The notes under the pieces are model-generated. The model searched no databases and was not told the DNA's origin. It saw only the letters and a list, made by a program, of their open reading frames with translations. Below are positions 25,678 through 36,766 of a stretch of 64,000 bases of DNA, piece after piece. This DNA comes from Nansenia antarctica (taxonomy: Eukaryota > Chordata > Actinopteri > Argentiniformes > Microstomatidae). Each line of letters begins with the position of its first letter. Position 1 is the first letter of the stretch. Location: positions 53,133,352-53,197,351 of the forward strand of contig OZ022345.1 of NCBI GenBank assembly GCA_963989245.1. The letters are read 5' to 3'. The position numbers were made by a program, and so were the translations under genes.

Positions 25678-26727
25678 AAGGAATGCACCAATACACTACT
25701 TTTATCAGACCAAGTACAAGTACTTACATTTGGGTACTTGCCGACACCGAGTACTGTTACAGAGTACTTAATAATACCATTATAGTTCTAACAATGACTT
25801 AAAAAACATGTTTTATTTTTATCAGCTGTACCTCACATTTTGACTAACAAATTACATGTGTGACAGGATCTGGTGTTTTGGTCCCCAAGTCAGCACATTA
25901 TAAGCTTTAAAATGTCATACACTGAAATCTGAAAATAATTGAAGATATGCTTATTTGATTGTTGGTACACTTCAAACCAAATACGCTCTTAACAAAACAA
26001 GCGTGTTTGCTACCATCAAAGTGCATGTTTAGCACATCACAACATGTTGATAGAACATGAACATGCTAAAAACACATAACTAGATCACACAGTCCTTGCT
26101 TTTGGACAGTCCAAAAACATACGTTTGTTTACAAGCCATGTACAGTTCCTGTTTCATTCCACTTTATTACACATAACTTGATTTACAAATGGACTTTAAT
26201 GTTAATACCAAAGTCTCAACAAAATGTTGATGTGTTCCCCAACTGTATCACTAACATTCACCTCCAAAGCAGGAAGGCAGCCGATACAGTGAATCAAAAA
26301 CAAGCTGAATTCGCTGACAAATAAGTATTTAGTGATCCTTAAGTTGTTGTTTGTTATTTTTAGTAGGCCCACTTAAACTTTTGTAATATGAAAAAAAGGA
26401 AAACAATTAAAAGAAACGTTTGTCATTTTCGCTACTTGACGATTCCCAACTTTTTCTGACCACTTTCACCAGACCCTGTCACATACAGAATTTAGCAGAG
26501 CAGCTTGCAGTCTGCTCTATTTTTCTCATCATCATCATCATCATCATTGCTTTTCCTAAAATATCTCCAAACAAAAATGATATTGCTCCTCCTCTGTCTA
26601 CCTGCTATAAGGGGTTAGGTTACGTTATCGAAAAGTGGTATCGGGAGCGGTTGTATCGGAGTAGTTTAACAAGTACATGAGCACAGTATCTGGTACAAGT
26701 ATGAGTACTGGTATCGGTGCATCCCTA
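25678..26727. mobile_element. hAT-like non-autonomous DNA transposon, copy A
   Basis: The 1050-bp element has ends AAGGAATGCACCAATAC and GTATCGGTGCATCCCTA, inverted repeats of the widespread (T)AGGGATGCACCGATAC type. It is flanked by GTAAACAG (25670-25677) and GTCAACAG (26728-26735), an 8-bp target duplication with one mismatch, as expected for hAT elements. No transposase ORF is seen. The inner part matches 51660-51955 in reverse orientation. Confidence 0.75.
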
Positions 26728-27022
26728 GTCAACAGACCGTTCACTTCATTCCTTCATCTACGTCATCATGTCAAAGATCCTAATGGAAATATTAGCCATC
26801 TAAAAATCACATTCAACAGGTTGCTCGACCATTGAAATTCTGATGTTCTAAAAAAGAGACTGTACAATATACAAACTGTAATTGAGAATTATTTAATGCA
26901 GGATAACGGTGCAGCTATATAATTTATTCTTTGTCAACTCTGGATCTTATGCTTCGGTGCATCAAACATTGTGTCCAGTATTCCCTATTATGCTTTCAAC
27001 AAACATTGCAAAAAAAGGAAGG

Positions 27023-27324
27023 TGTAGTATATTTCTGTAGTATGTATGATCTATGTATGAATATGTGGTATGTTTTAGACACACACACATGCCAGGGCAT
27101 GCAGGGACACAGATGACCAGCAGGGACCTTTGGGGGTTGAGTAGGGACACACATGCATGCTGGCCCCTCCCCTCTGGAGGGGAAAGGGGAGACAGGGACA
27201 CAGAGAGCGCTCTTCTCACCCAGGATCCACGGGGAACAGATGTAATGTATAAACCTGCCTGTAACTAATTAAATTATCTTAAACTAACTGTTCTTTGATT
27301 CATAATCAATAAGAATACACTACA
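27023..27324 (+). repeat. 5' LTR of the endogenous retrovirus
   Basis: 302 bp, TG...CA ends, with a TATAAA at 27248-27253 and ATTAAA about 15 bases later. Same length and, base by base by eye, the same sequence as the 3' copy. Confidence 0.93.
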
Positions 27325-29026
27325 GTAAATGGCGAGCCAGCCAGGAGATAAATGTAACTTAATTTACAGTATTTTGCGAACTTCAATCTAACAAAGAAGG
27401 CAGATTTTCTGCAGAAATCTCTCTCTAGTCGATTGGTGTGTTTAAAATAAACTGTAAATCTCAGATAAGTTATAGTCAAAAGAATCTGTGTAACGGTAAT
27501 CTTGTTGGAATAGATGCAAACTTTTCATAAATCTTTGGAGTGTGGGTGGTGAGAGCCGGACTTTGTAGCCCGTTTTTTGTAAAATATGGTATGTGATTTG
27601 TTTGTACGGTATTGGAATATCGTGTGTGTGTTTGTGTAAAATTCGGTGAGGTTGTGTTTATGTGTTGGAGGACTGGGTAGTCTGTTTTATATTGTAGAAG
27701 TGAAAAACATATGAGCAGAACTGTAGACGCCATTTCTCTTTGTCTGTGTGAGAGGACGCTATTGTGTGGGCGGCCATTTTTATGAGGGTGTTGCAGTGTA
27801 CTGTCGGCGGAGTTTAGACGCCATTTTTATGAGGGAAACGTGACGCCATTTGCAGTGTGTCAGAGAGTCCATTCTTAGAAGCCATTTTTCTTTGTCCTTG
27901 GGGAAGGACACACACAGAGGCCATCTTTATGAGGGCAGGCTACAAACACGCGGTGGTTTCTCAAGGACAAAAGGGTTGTTAAATTGAGCCGCCTGCTTTC
28001 TGTCTCTGGCCTTTAGGCTTCGGACACGTAGGGGGGTTGCGTGTGATTGTTGCATTACATAGACTATAGTATTTAAGATAGAGATATGGTGAATTGATCT
28101 CGGGGTATTTTAAATAGTTTAGAGTTACGGTTAAAACATTCATAGCCTTGGCTAAGAGTTGGCGCATGCGCAATCGATGCGCGTTAGCCGGAGCACAGCT
28201 CCATCTGCTGGTCGAAATACGACAATACATTTTAAAACACTGAATCCTCAGGGAGATACAGCTGAGGTCGATGAAACAGTCCGATACATTAATAAATAGA
28301 TGGTTAAATGATTGTTCTATATTAAATTACTTTAATTAATTTAATTAATTACTTATCAGTTGAATTAATTATTCAGATCATTCATTTTCTGTTTCCCAAA
28401 ACAATTGATTGATTCCATAAGTTTTAAATCAATGTATATGATGATATAGTGAATAATTCTAACTAATCATTCATTCCTTTCACTTAACAAGTCGATTTCT
28501 GTACAGATTGTAATTAATAATTAATCATTCATTCTTTTCCCAATGACAAGTCGATTTCTCTACAGGTTATAATTAATATTTGTAATTTACATCTTTTATT
28601 TTAGTTAGGTCATTTCCACAGCTTTTGATTAGGAATAGCAGAATAGATTGTATTGATAATTAAGCAGTAAAAGGGTTTTTGTAAATCAGTGAATACTTAG
28701 GTGTTGACCAATCTTTGTGATTTAATAATTGTGTTGACCAGAACTGTAATTAGTATTGAATGAGTAATTAAGTGACACATTCATAAACAATTAGGAAACA
28801 CATTTAAGTATAAAGTACTTACACAGCTATTAGATTTAAGTTAATACTGCACTGACATACACAAGAGGCAAGTCTGTTATTCTGGAGTTGCAGGGTTTTT
28901 GTGGGGATGGTTAATACAGTTATATTGGACTAGCATTTGTTTAGCAAACAAGACAAAATAAGGTGGGTTGTAAGAAGCGTACACCTTATCTAATATAGAA
29001 TATTGTCAGCATATTGAACAAGTAGA
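27325..29026 (+). other. Retroviral leader region
   Basis: An unusually long untranslated leader between the 5' LTR and gag. It starts with the putative primer-binding site TGGCGAGCCAGCCAGGAG, 5 bases after the LTR; I could not match it with confidence to a tRNA. It contains several similar stretches reading 'acgccattt(t)tatgaggg' around 27760-27930 and an AT-rich part from 28300. No significant ORF. Confidence 0.6.
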
Positions 29027-30712
29027 ATGGGGTCGAATTCCACGAAGCTGTTAAAAGATATTAGTGAACATCGTGGAATGTTGGCTACGTTATCCCCTAT
29101 GGCTGTAGTGGAAAAAATGAATCCTCTTGTTAGGGAAATTAGCAAAATGTCAACGAAATGGAATAGCCGTTGGGCATACATTGAACAGCCGTGGCCGAAA
29201 GAGGGCAGCATTAATTTACAATTAATTGCAACATTGGAAATACTTATCAATGGGCACAAAGCACATCAAAGAGGAAAGATTAGATCAGAGAAACGCAAGT
29301 TAGAGTTAGCTATTTTAGATCTATTTAAGGTAGAGGGACAGAAAATAGCTCAGTGTCCTGCCCCCAGTCCCCCTCCATATGCTAAGGCACTGGAGGATCA
29401 TTCCCAGAAGAAGAAGAAGGAGCCAAGGGGAAAAGGGGACGACAGGAGTGACGAGGAAGATGACAGCGAAGATGGCAGTGCAGACTCAAGTGATGACGAC
29501 AATGCAGATGGAGGCTACCACGCGCAGGTCAGGAAGATGATAGCCACAGCCGAAAGGAAAGGTGGGAGAAGACGCCCGGAGAAAGAGGGAGATTGTCACC
29601 GAATGTCATCAAATACATTAAAGAACTGTCCAGTGCTGATTCGGGGTAACAAGATGGAATATCATCCGTGGCATCATACAGATTTGTCTGAAGTGATCGA
29701 GAAACTCCCAGTTCTTCAAGAGGGAGGACATTCTTGGACGGCGCAAGTCGACGTGATACTGATAGGAACGCAGGCCGCGATGGGAGACCTGAAAAGACTC
29801 TTAGCTTTTATTGCAGGATTGGATACAATGCAGGAAATATTGATGAAGGCAGGACTTCATAGATATATCAATACATCAGTTTATGATCCAGAGCTCTTCG
29901 CAGCAAACAGAGGCAGGCTGTGGAAAGCAATCAGAGAGACCTACCCTACTCACATTCACCCAGACAATATCATTGTGAAGCCACTGGGGGGGGATGAGAA
30001 TCCCAGGGGTTATATTGCCCGTATGCACTCTCAATGGAGAAGTGTGACAGGGAAAGACGCTGAAGATAACCCCTTAGAAAAATCCATAATCAGGGAAAAA
30101 ATACAAGAAGGGCTTCCTACCCCAGTTAAGGATAAGCTAGCAGAAGTGGTGGGGCTACGACACATGAACAAAGCTGTTTATATAGACCACGTGGCTCATC
30201 AAGTTGAGTTATATCGAAAGAACATTCAGATACAGAAGGCACGAGACGAAGAATCCCTCAGAATATTGACTCATTTGCAATTGACTGAAAGCGAGAGGAA
30301 CATAGAGGGAGTGCAGGCTTTAGCCCCACAGCAACAGCCACCTGGAGTGCAGACTGCTACTTACCAGTCCTACTCACAGGGGCCACAAGGGGGGTATCCT
30401 GCTACTTACCAGTCCTACCCACAGGGGCCACAAGGGGGGTATCCATACCCACAAGGGCCACCAGGGGTGCAAGCGGTTCCATACCAGAGGTACACACAGC
30501 CTGGCCAAGGACCACCACCAGGGGGATGGACAGCAGCAGGGAAGGAGATGCTAGAACCATGCCAATGTGACCAGAATGGACATCTAGCCTGTGCCTGCTG
30601 CAACAGGCCCCAGGGGGGCGCAGGGGGGAGCCAAGGAGGAGGATATTGGCCCCCTACTACACCTGCTCCAGGAGTGATGAACCCTTACGGAGGCCCAGCA
30701 GCTGGCCTATAG
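29027..30712 (+). CDS. Retroviral Gag polyprotein, intact
   Basis: 561 codons without a break. The N terminus MGSNST fits an N-myristoylation site. A PPPY motif (late-domain type, recruiting Nedd4-like ligases in known retroviruses) lies near residue 120, followed by an acidic region at about 140-170, a capsid-like region at about 205-400, a helical stretch, and a Pro/Gly/Gln/Tyr-rich segment with three TYQSY/GPQGGYP-type repeats. The C-terminal part has only a degenerate zinc-knuckle-like pattern (C-x1-C-x4-H-x4-C). It ends in UAG, in frame with the following ORF. The structure suggests a gamma/epsilon-type retrovirus; finer placement needs comparison. Confidence 0.85.
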   Translation: MGSNSTKLLKDISEHRGMLATLSPMAVVEKMNPLVREISKMSTKWNSRWAYIEQPWPKEGSINLQLIATLEILINGHKAHQRGKIRSEKRKLELAILDLFKVEGQKIAQCPAPSPPPYAKALEDHSQKKKKEPRGKGDDRSDEEDDSEDGSADSSDDDNADGGYHAQVRKMIATAERKGGRRRPEKEGDCHRMSSNTLKNCPVLIRGNKMEYHPWHHTDLSEVIEKLPVLQEGGHSWTAQVDVILIGTQAAMGDLKRLLAFIAGLDTMQEILMKAGLHRYINTSVYDPELFAANRGRLWKAIRETYPTHIHPDNIIVKPLGGDENPRGYIARMHSQWRSVTGKDAEDNPLEKSIIREKIQEGLPTPVKDKLAEVVGLRHMNKAVYIDHVAHQVELYRKNIQIQKARDEESLRILTHLQLTESERNIEGVQALAPQQQPPGVQTATYQSYSQGPQGGYPATYQSYPQGPQGGYPYPQGPPGVQAVPYQRYTQPGQGPPPGGWTAAGKEMLEPCQCDQNGHLACACCNRPQGGAGGSQGGGYWPPTTPAPGVMNPYGGPAAGL

Positions 30713-32608
30713 GGGTGCCCGGAAGATCCGAGTGGGAGGTGCCAGCTGGTGGTGACACAGAAGCCTGAAGGCGCCACGCACCTCCCTATGTCTAGAGAAT
30801 ATGTGAAGACAATCGGATTTGAGGGAATTAAACAGCTGATTCCTACAACTGAGCTTGTAGACTTAGAGTACAAGGGACAGAGAGCAACTCTGTCAACACT
30901 TGTGTCAGAACACACGCCAACAGGGCTGCTAGGGAGAGATGCTCTATGCCAATTGAACTGTACAGTAAAATGCACACCTGACGGATGTCAGGTGACGATG
31001 CCATCCGGTGCTCAGGTTCCATCGACAGCCAGAGTGATTAAGCATAGAACAGACCTACAAGCTTTGCCTTTAAAGGGAGCTGATATAGAATATTGGGTTG
31101 ATGGGTCTTGTTACGGGGTAGGAGAAACGTTGTGCGCTGGGTATTCCTTAGTTAAAGCACAGAATTCAAAGTTTATTGTAGAACAGGCTGAGGCAGTTCC
31201 TCAGCCTTGCTCGGCTCAGTTGGCTGAATTGATTGCCCTCACAGAAGCATGCAACTTGGGAACCGGACGGAGAGTGACAGTGTACACCGACTCTGCCTAT
31301 GCACATAATGTTTGTCATTTTAATGGAGCTGTATGGAGGGGGCGGGGTTTTAAGAGAACTGATGGTACGCCTATACAGCATCACGCACAGATCATGAAGC
31401 TGTTACAAGCCATGATGAAGCCAAAGGAATTAGCTATAGTGAAGTGTGCCACACACAGGTCTGACTCATCACATGTCACACAAGGTAACAGGGCTGCAGA
31501 GGATGCAGCCAAAGCCATTACAGGAGCAGACAAGGCAGGTAAAGGTCTTCTGGTCACACATGAAAAGCAATTACAGGGCATGGTCACACTTGAGGATTTA
31601 TTGATGTTACAGAGTAGAGTAACTACGTTAGACAAGAGCGTTTGGCTAGCAAGGGGGGCAAGTCAGGATGACACAGGTCTATGGAGGAATCATGAGGGGT
31701 TGGTTGTAGCACCCTCAGATTTATTAGGCATGTTAATACAGGAAGCCCATGGATTAGCACATGTGGCTAGGGGGGAGGTAAGACGCAAGATCACCAAGAA
31801 ATATGGGTTTTGGAGTCCATATTTGATGGAACAGATTGACCATGCTTTAGGTCAATGTGGGGTCTGTTGGAGAAACAACATCAGAGTGGGTACACCAGTG
31901 GTGTCTGGGCATATCCCTACCCCAATAGGGCCACGGGTGGTGGACAGGGGGGTGGATGTACAGAGTAGGCAGGATGTTGTGCCAACAGGTGCCGAGGTCC
32001 CCAGAGAACCTGAGAAGGAGGAGCTACGAGGAGATGCTGTGGTGTTGCCAGAGCCAGTGGCAATGCCAGTGTTACAGCCAGTGACATTACCGGCAGTGCC
32101 TGAAACCGAGGGGACAGTGGAAAGCTGTCCAGATGCCAATGAACCAGAAACCAACGAAGCAGAGAGTGCTGACAGTCTGGAGGTCCAGCCTGGGGGTGTC
32201 CAAAGCCTGGACACCTGTGCTACTGGGGATGCTGGCGAGTGCCTGCACCATGCTTCAGATGATGCTGAGGGCGACTCCCCAGACCTTGATCAGCGTGGGA
32301 GGGGACCAGGCGGCTGCCTTAACCTCAATGACACTGACGGACGACGACCAGTTAGGAAAAGATTAAAGACTATGAATAGGGTAGTGAAGCAGCAGATCAA
32401 AGGGAACGACGGGAATGGACAGCAGATGATAGCATGGCTGGAAACGGTCTTAGGGGAATGGGAAACTTATTTTGCCAAGATAGGAGCACCTATTATAGCA
32501 GACATGATTTTTGACTTTCTTAGAAGGCAGGGCCTCATTGACTGTTTTTGGAAAATCAGTCACTCAGTCCACGTTAATGAACTTTTCAGAAGACTAGTCC
32601 TCACCTGA
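30713..32608 (+). pseudogene. Shortened retroviral pro-pol ORF (RNase H and integrase zinc domain only)
   Basis: Open without a stop from directly after the gag UAG, in the same frame and without an ATG near its start (a GTG is at 30749). This is the layout of stop-codon readthrough. Visible parts: the end of a protease (GLLGRDAL) but no DTG triad; RNase H with DGS, an acidic residue in the AELIAL helix and TDSA, although the usual fourth Asp in the GNxxAD motif is Glu; and an integrase H-x3-H/C-x2-C zinc domain. The reverse transcriptase core and integrase DDE domain are missing. The last 230 or so residues (Pro/Glu-rich, then a basic helical end) I do not recognise. The deletions kept the frame open. 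Confidence 0.8.
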
Positions 32609-33277
32609 GGTGAAGATCTATGCATTAATGCATTCCCTTTGTCCTATGCTTACTGTTGGAAAATTATGTGTTATGATAACTGAATGTCATTATTTGTGTA
32701 TTGTTTGTTTGTTTCTATATCGTGTGATTGAGGTCAGTTGAGAAGTGATGTGGTGGTTACACAGAGCTAGGAGAGAGGTTCTGTTCCTAGCGCAACGAAA
32801 ATGGAAAGCTCCTGACTATGAAAGTGTTGTCAATCTGAGACAGCGGTAAAGGCTGTTCTCCAACTGGGTACAAGTGCTAGTAACCTCTGACCCCGACGCT
32901 TCAAGGACAAAGAAAACATCGGTCGTTGGAAGTTTCTGTATTGATTTGTGCATGATAAACTGTGTTTAGTTTAATTGTGATTGTTATTTTCAAAATTCTT
33001 TTTATTATTGGTTGTTTTCTATTTTTTGTTTATGATATCTTTGGTTCCTAATACTGGTCCTGGGTTGGTCTGTGTTATTGTACTTCTTGTGTTGTGTGTT
33101 GGTGTAGTTTTTCTGTCTGTTGTTGTTTATTTTTTAATTTTTAATTTTATTTGAAAAAAAAATAAAAAAAATTTTTTTTTTTTTTTTTTGGGAATGTTTT
33201 GTGGGGTTTTGTGTTTTTGTTTTTGTTTTATGGTAGTTTCGTTTCGGAACACCCTCTGGGTGGTCCGAGGGGGGATG
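32609..33277 (+). other. Retroviral region between pol remnant and 3' LTR
   Basis: No envelope reading frame is seen. It is T-rich, with an A-run/T-run inverted pair at about 33153-33190, then the polypurine tract at 33267-33275. Confidence 0.7.
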
Positions 33278-33579
33278 TGTAGTATATTTCTGTAGTATGT
33301 ATGATCTATGTATGAATATGTGGTATGTTTTAGACACACACACATGCCAGGGCATGCAGGGACACAGATGACCAGCAGGGACCTTTGGGGGTTGAGTAGG
33401 GACACACATGCATGCTGGCCCCTCCCCTCTGGAGGGGAAAGGGGAGACAGGGACACAGAGAGCGCTCTTCTCACCCAGGATCCACGGGGAACAGATGTAA
33501 TGTATAAACCTGCCTGTAACTAATTAAATTATCTTAAACTAACTGTTCTTTGATTCATAATCAATAAGAATACACTACA
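33278..33579 (+). repeat. 3' LTR of the endogenous retrovirus
   Basis: Preceded by the polypurine tract GAGGGGGGA. Identical in length to the 5' LTR and followed by the AAGG duplication. Confidence 0.93.
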
Positions 33580-33583
33580 AAGG

Positions 33584-34686
33584 CCTGTAGCATTTAATGT
33601 AAAAAGCATCCATGTCTGCCCCGGCTGATTCCCTACTTTCTTTCTGTACAATAAAGTAGTGATGCTAATGATTTAACTTTAAGAGATCTAAATAAAATGT
33701 GAAGATTGTATAAATTACTCTGTTGTGTTTCAACATTTCATGTTGTTATAAATATGAATATATTATGTTTGGCACTATTTAAACTTCTCCTTTAAAGGTA
33801 GACTTTGAGATATGACATCATTCCAGGAAGTCATAGCAACTTTTAGCAAAGATATTTGGAGTAAGTTAAGATGTGAAAATCAGCACATGCGCACCACCAT
33901 GATATGCGTGCCGGAGTTGATCATCTCAGTTTTGAAATGATCTCTGGTAGCGTCACCCCGCTGTTTCCCATTAACGGCTTATGCCAAAGTCTACCTTTAA
34001 AAGTCAATTAAGGACATAAGTAACTTGCAATTGCAATTTCGATATGGATGTCAACATGTTTTTATAAAAATGTACTTTACTTCACGTAAACCAGTAAAGC
34101 AGTTCATGTCAACTTGTGATACTTTCAGCTGTAAGGCATCTCAACCTTGATTCAAATAGTTATAGAGTCACAGTGTGAAAAACCTCTTTTGATGCTGGCA
34201 ATATCAACTGCAGGAAGTGAAACTGCAAATATCCATCCGGCAACCACAGTGGTATAACAATATAACATGTTTTTACAACTGTCTATCATTGAAAGGTTGC
34301 AATTCCAATGATATTCCTGATACAATCTGACAAGTATCAAGAATGCACATAATGGTAACCTCTCGAAATAAGAACCTAGACCAACAAACTGAGTGTAATG
34401 TCATCCACTGGTTCTAGCAAACAGAGCAAAGCACATCTGAATTTCTCCTCTTTCTTCCTGAAGCGTTCAATTGTTCACTCATTACATTTAAAAGAATGCC
34501 AAAAATATGGTGGAAACACCCTCCAGCCTATTTTTACCCCAATCTCATGCTTTTGACTCCTTTGATAGGGGTTGAAGGAGTGCACATTAAAGGGAGAAGC
34601 ATAGAGAGAATTACAATTGGGATTGTGTGCAAATAAACCTAATCCTGTGTGAGACACATCTTCAGTTCTCTACTGATTCCATGTTA
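33584..34686 (-). other. rab9a 3' UTR and spacer
   Basis: AT-rich, with no coding match. It probably holds the rab9a 3' UTR. A possible ATTAAA signal on the minus strand lies at about 33594-33599, right beside the retrovirus, but I am not sure it is used. Confidence 0.4.
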
Positions 34687-35292
34687 TCAACAGCAGGAGG
34701 TGCTTGAGCGGGGCTTTCGATGAAGGTTGACTGTGTCTGTGGAGATGAGGTGGTCCGCCCTCTCCTCCATGGCCAACACTCTCCGCACTGCCTCCTCAAA
34801 GGCCACCGCCACGTTGGTGGCATCTTTGGCACTAGTCTCATAATAAGGGTGGTTTCCGTTTTCCCGACACCACTCCAGGGCATCCTCTGTAGACACCTGC
34901 CTCTCTGTCACGTCCAGCTTGTTCCCCAGCACCACAAACGGGAACTTCTCTGGCTCCTTGACATCTGCGTAGTAGATAAACTCCTTCTTCCAGTTTGCGA
35001 GGTTGAGGAAACTCTGGCTGTCGTCTACACTGAAGGTGAGTAGGCAACAGTCGGAGCCGCGGTAGAAGGGAGTCCTCAGGCTGCGGAAGCGCTCCTGTCC
35101 TGCAGTGTCCCAGATCTGCATGGTGACCAGGCGACCGTCAACCTCCAGGTCCTTATTGAGGAACTCCACTCCGATGGTGTGAAAGAGGTGCGTGTCAAAC
35201 TTGTTGGTGACGTACCGGTTCATGAGGGAGCTCTTCCCCACGCCGCCATCACCCAGCAGGATGACTTTCAGTAGGGGTGACTTGGCTGCCAT
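34687..35292 (-). CDS. rab9a: Ras-related GTPase Rab9A
   Basis: Small GTPase of late endosomes that drives return of mannose-6-phosphate receptors to the trans-Golgi. A single coding exon of 201 residues, the length of human RAB9A. P-loop GDGGVGKS at residues 14-21, switch II WDTAGQE at 61-67, NKLD at 124-127, TSAK at 153-156 and a C-terminal CC for geranylgeranylation. An acceptor (CTATAG) lies 19 bases upstream of the ATG, so the coding exon spans from 35311. Two non-coding exons are likely upstream: 35562-35663, and one starting at 36347. It has the same orientation as fbxo47 and egfl6. Confidence 0.96.
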   Translation of the reverse strand: MAAKSPLLKVILLGDGGVGKSSLMNRYVTNKFDTHLFHTIGVEFLNKDLEVDGRLVTMQIWDTAGQERFRSLRTPFYRGSDCCLLTFSVDDSQSFLNLANWKKEFIYYADVKEPEKFPFVVLGNKLDVTERQVSTEDALEWCRENGNHPYYETSAKDATNVAVAFEEAVRRVLAMEERADHLISTDTVNLHRKPRSSTSCC

Positions 35293-35561
35293 GGCTGTTC
35301 ACTTTGAAAAACTATAGCCTTGGAGACAGAATGCAGTGGGTGTGTAATTAATGGTTGTATGACAAATGGCTATATTGTACACAGACTAACCCCTTTTTTT
35401 CTTTTCTTATTCTGGCTTGTTAACCATCTGAAACCTAGGGACACTTTCAGGTTAGTCATGTTCAGCAAATGCGACACGGTCCGAAAATGTTGGCACACAA
35501 ATAGTGGAAAGGTATTGTGGTTAATCTTTACTGTGAGTGTCAGGGCAGAGCTTTGACTTAC

Positions 35562-35663
35562 CAGTGAATGATTGAAGCCTCCTCCAGTCTCAGCTGGTTG
35601 GGGTCATGTGCTACAGACACTTGGGTTCCTTGGTCACATGCGTTCTGTGTCGGTCATTATAAT
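35562..35663 (-). other. rab9a: Probable rab9a non-coding exon
   Basis: Bounded on the minus strand by an AG acceptor (CTATGCTTCAG) and the strong donor CTG|GTAAGT. It lies between the coding exon and a further donor at 36347 and contains no long ORF. It is inferred from splice signals only. Confidence 0.45.
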
Positions 35664-35925
35664 CTGAAGCATAGATAGTATACCAACATTCAACTGTAAA
35701 GAAACAGCTTCCAATGATTAACTGACTAAACCAAATTAAAAACAGCTAGACATGGGATTCGTCTACTGAATAGGATGACATACTGGAATAATAAAAAAAA
35801 AATGTTACCTATTTATTGTAAACAAAAAAGTTAATTTCCTTCCAGTGAGGGTTTCTATTAATGTATATTAACAGAGAAGGATACTGTTACACCAGAACTA
35901 CACTAACAAGCCTGCTGAGGCGTTT

Positions 35926-36176
35926 CGTGACGTTAGAATTATAAGGTTCTATCTCCATTTTTGTCAAAATTGAGTTTTTTTTACATAATCTGATCCATTA
36001 GGTGTGTATTAATGCCTGTGTGGTGTTATTTTTTAAAATGTAGACATTTTTGAGTTAGTAATTCATAAAATACAACGGTTCCATCTCATAAAACATAATG
36101 GAATGTAAAAACTTTGACGCTCAATATCTCTGAACTGCCCTAAACGGAGATAGAACCTTCTCATTCTAAGCTCACG
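35926..36176 (+). mobile_element. MITE with 4-bp target duplication, copy 1
   Basis: 251 bp, ends CGTGACGTTAGAATTATAAGG and (inverted) CGTGAGCTTAGAATGAGAAG, flanked by GTTT on both sides (35922-35925, 36177-36180). It lies between the proposed rab9a non-coding exons. No ORF. Confidence 0.88.
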
Positions 36177-36346
36177 GTTTGTCAACATCATGAAACGTAC
36201 CAGTGTGTTTTCGTTACAGACATTAGTCCGACCCCCTTTTCTTACTTTTTGCTAGCTTAACTAGCTGTTTAGATAAGAGGAAGCTATCGAGTTAGCTAGC
36301 ATCGCAGCCTTATCTAAATCCATTCCGTAATAAATATGGCACTTAC

Positions 36347-36510
36347 CGTTAACTGTCGCAAGGACAGTGATGATTGTTGATGTTTGATGTATGATTTTTC
36401 GTTATCCTTTTGGTTTAGTTGGCTGGCCTCAAAGGCTGGCTCTAGAGCATGCTAAGCTAACGTTATCTGACTGGTTTCTAAACCGATGATGGCGCTGCCT
36501 GTGGGCTAGC
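36347..36510 (-). promoter_or_regulatory. rab9a: Probable rab9a first exon and promoter region
   Basis: A strong donor on the minus strand (AACG|GTAAGTGCC) at 36346/36347 fits the end of a non-coding first exon. The transcription start cannot be read directly. The MITE at 36515-36766 begins immediately upstream. Confidence 0.4.
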
Positions 36511-36514
36511 CTCT

Positions 36515-36766
36515 GGCTGTGTTCGGAATGGCATACTAGCATACTACTCATACTAGATATGACGTAGATTTTGAGTATGCAGTGCGTTCACACTGTAGAG
36601 TATGTGAAATTTGAGTATGCAAGAAATGTATACTAGATTTTCGGTCGGCTGGTATTGGCATACTTATTATGAATTTAGTAAGCAGTATGCAGTATATACT
36701 AATTGAGTATGCTACTATGCAGTATGCTAGTATGCAGTATGCTAGTATGCCATTTCGAACACAGCC
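36515..36766. mobile_element. MITE with about 31-bp inverted ends, rich in AGTATGC repeats
   Basis: The left end starts GGCTGTGTTCGGAATGGC and continues with ATACTAGCATACT. The right end is its reverse complement with one mismatch. The inside is full of AGTATGC/GCATACT words and can fold on itself. The target duplication is not resolved (flanks ...CTCT and TCTG...). The element lies just upstream of the proposed rab9a first exon. Confidence 0.75.

Larger units (their letters stand above)
27023..33579 (+). mobile_element. Endogenous retrovirus, class I-like, internally deleted
   Basis: A 6557-bp provirus with 302-bp LTRs, 5' at 27023-27324 and 3' at 33278-33579, identical by eye. LTRs begin TGTAGT and end ACTACA. 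A 4-bp target duplication AAGG flanks it (27019-27022, 33580-33583). A TGG-initial putative primer site is at 27330-27347, a polypurine tract at 33267-33275. Order: leader of about 1.7 kb, gag (29027-30712), in-frame UAG, then a shortened pro/pol ORF to 32608. No reverse transcriptase core, integrase catalytic core or recognisable envelope is present. The copy cannot be autonomous. It sits between the 3' ends of trappc2 and rab9a. Confidence 0.93.

Noticed and set aside
27330..27347. Assigning a tRNA to the retroviral primer-binding site
   Set aside because: The position and TGG start fit, but I could not match the 18 bases to a tRNA from memory with confidence.
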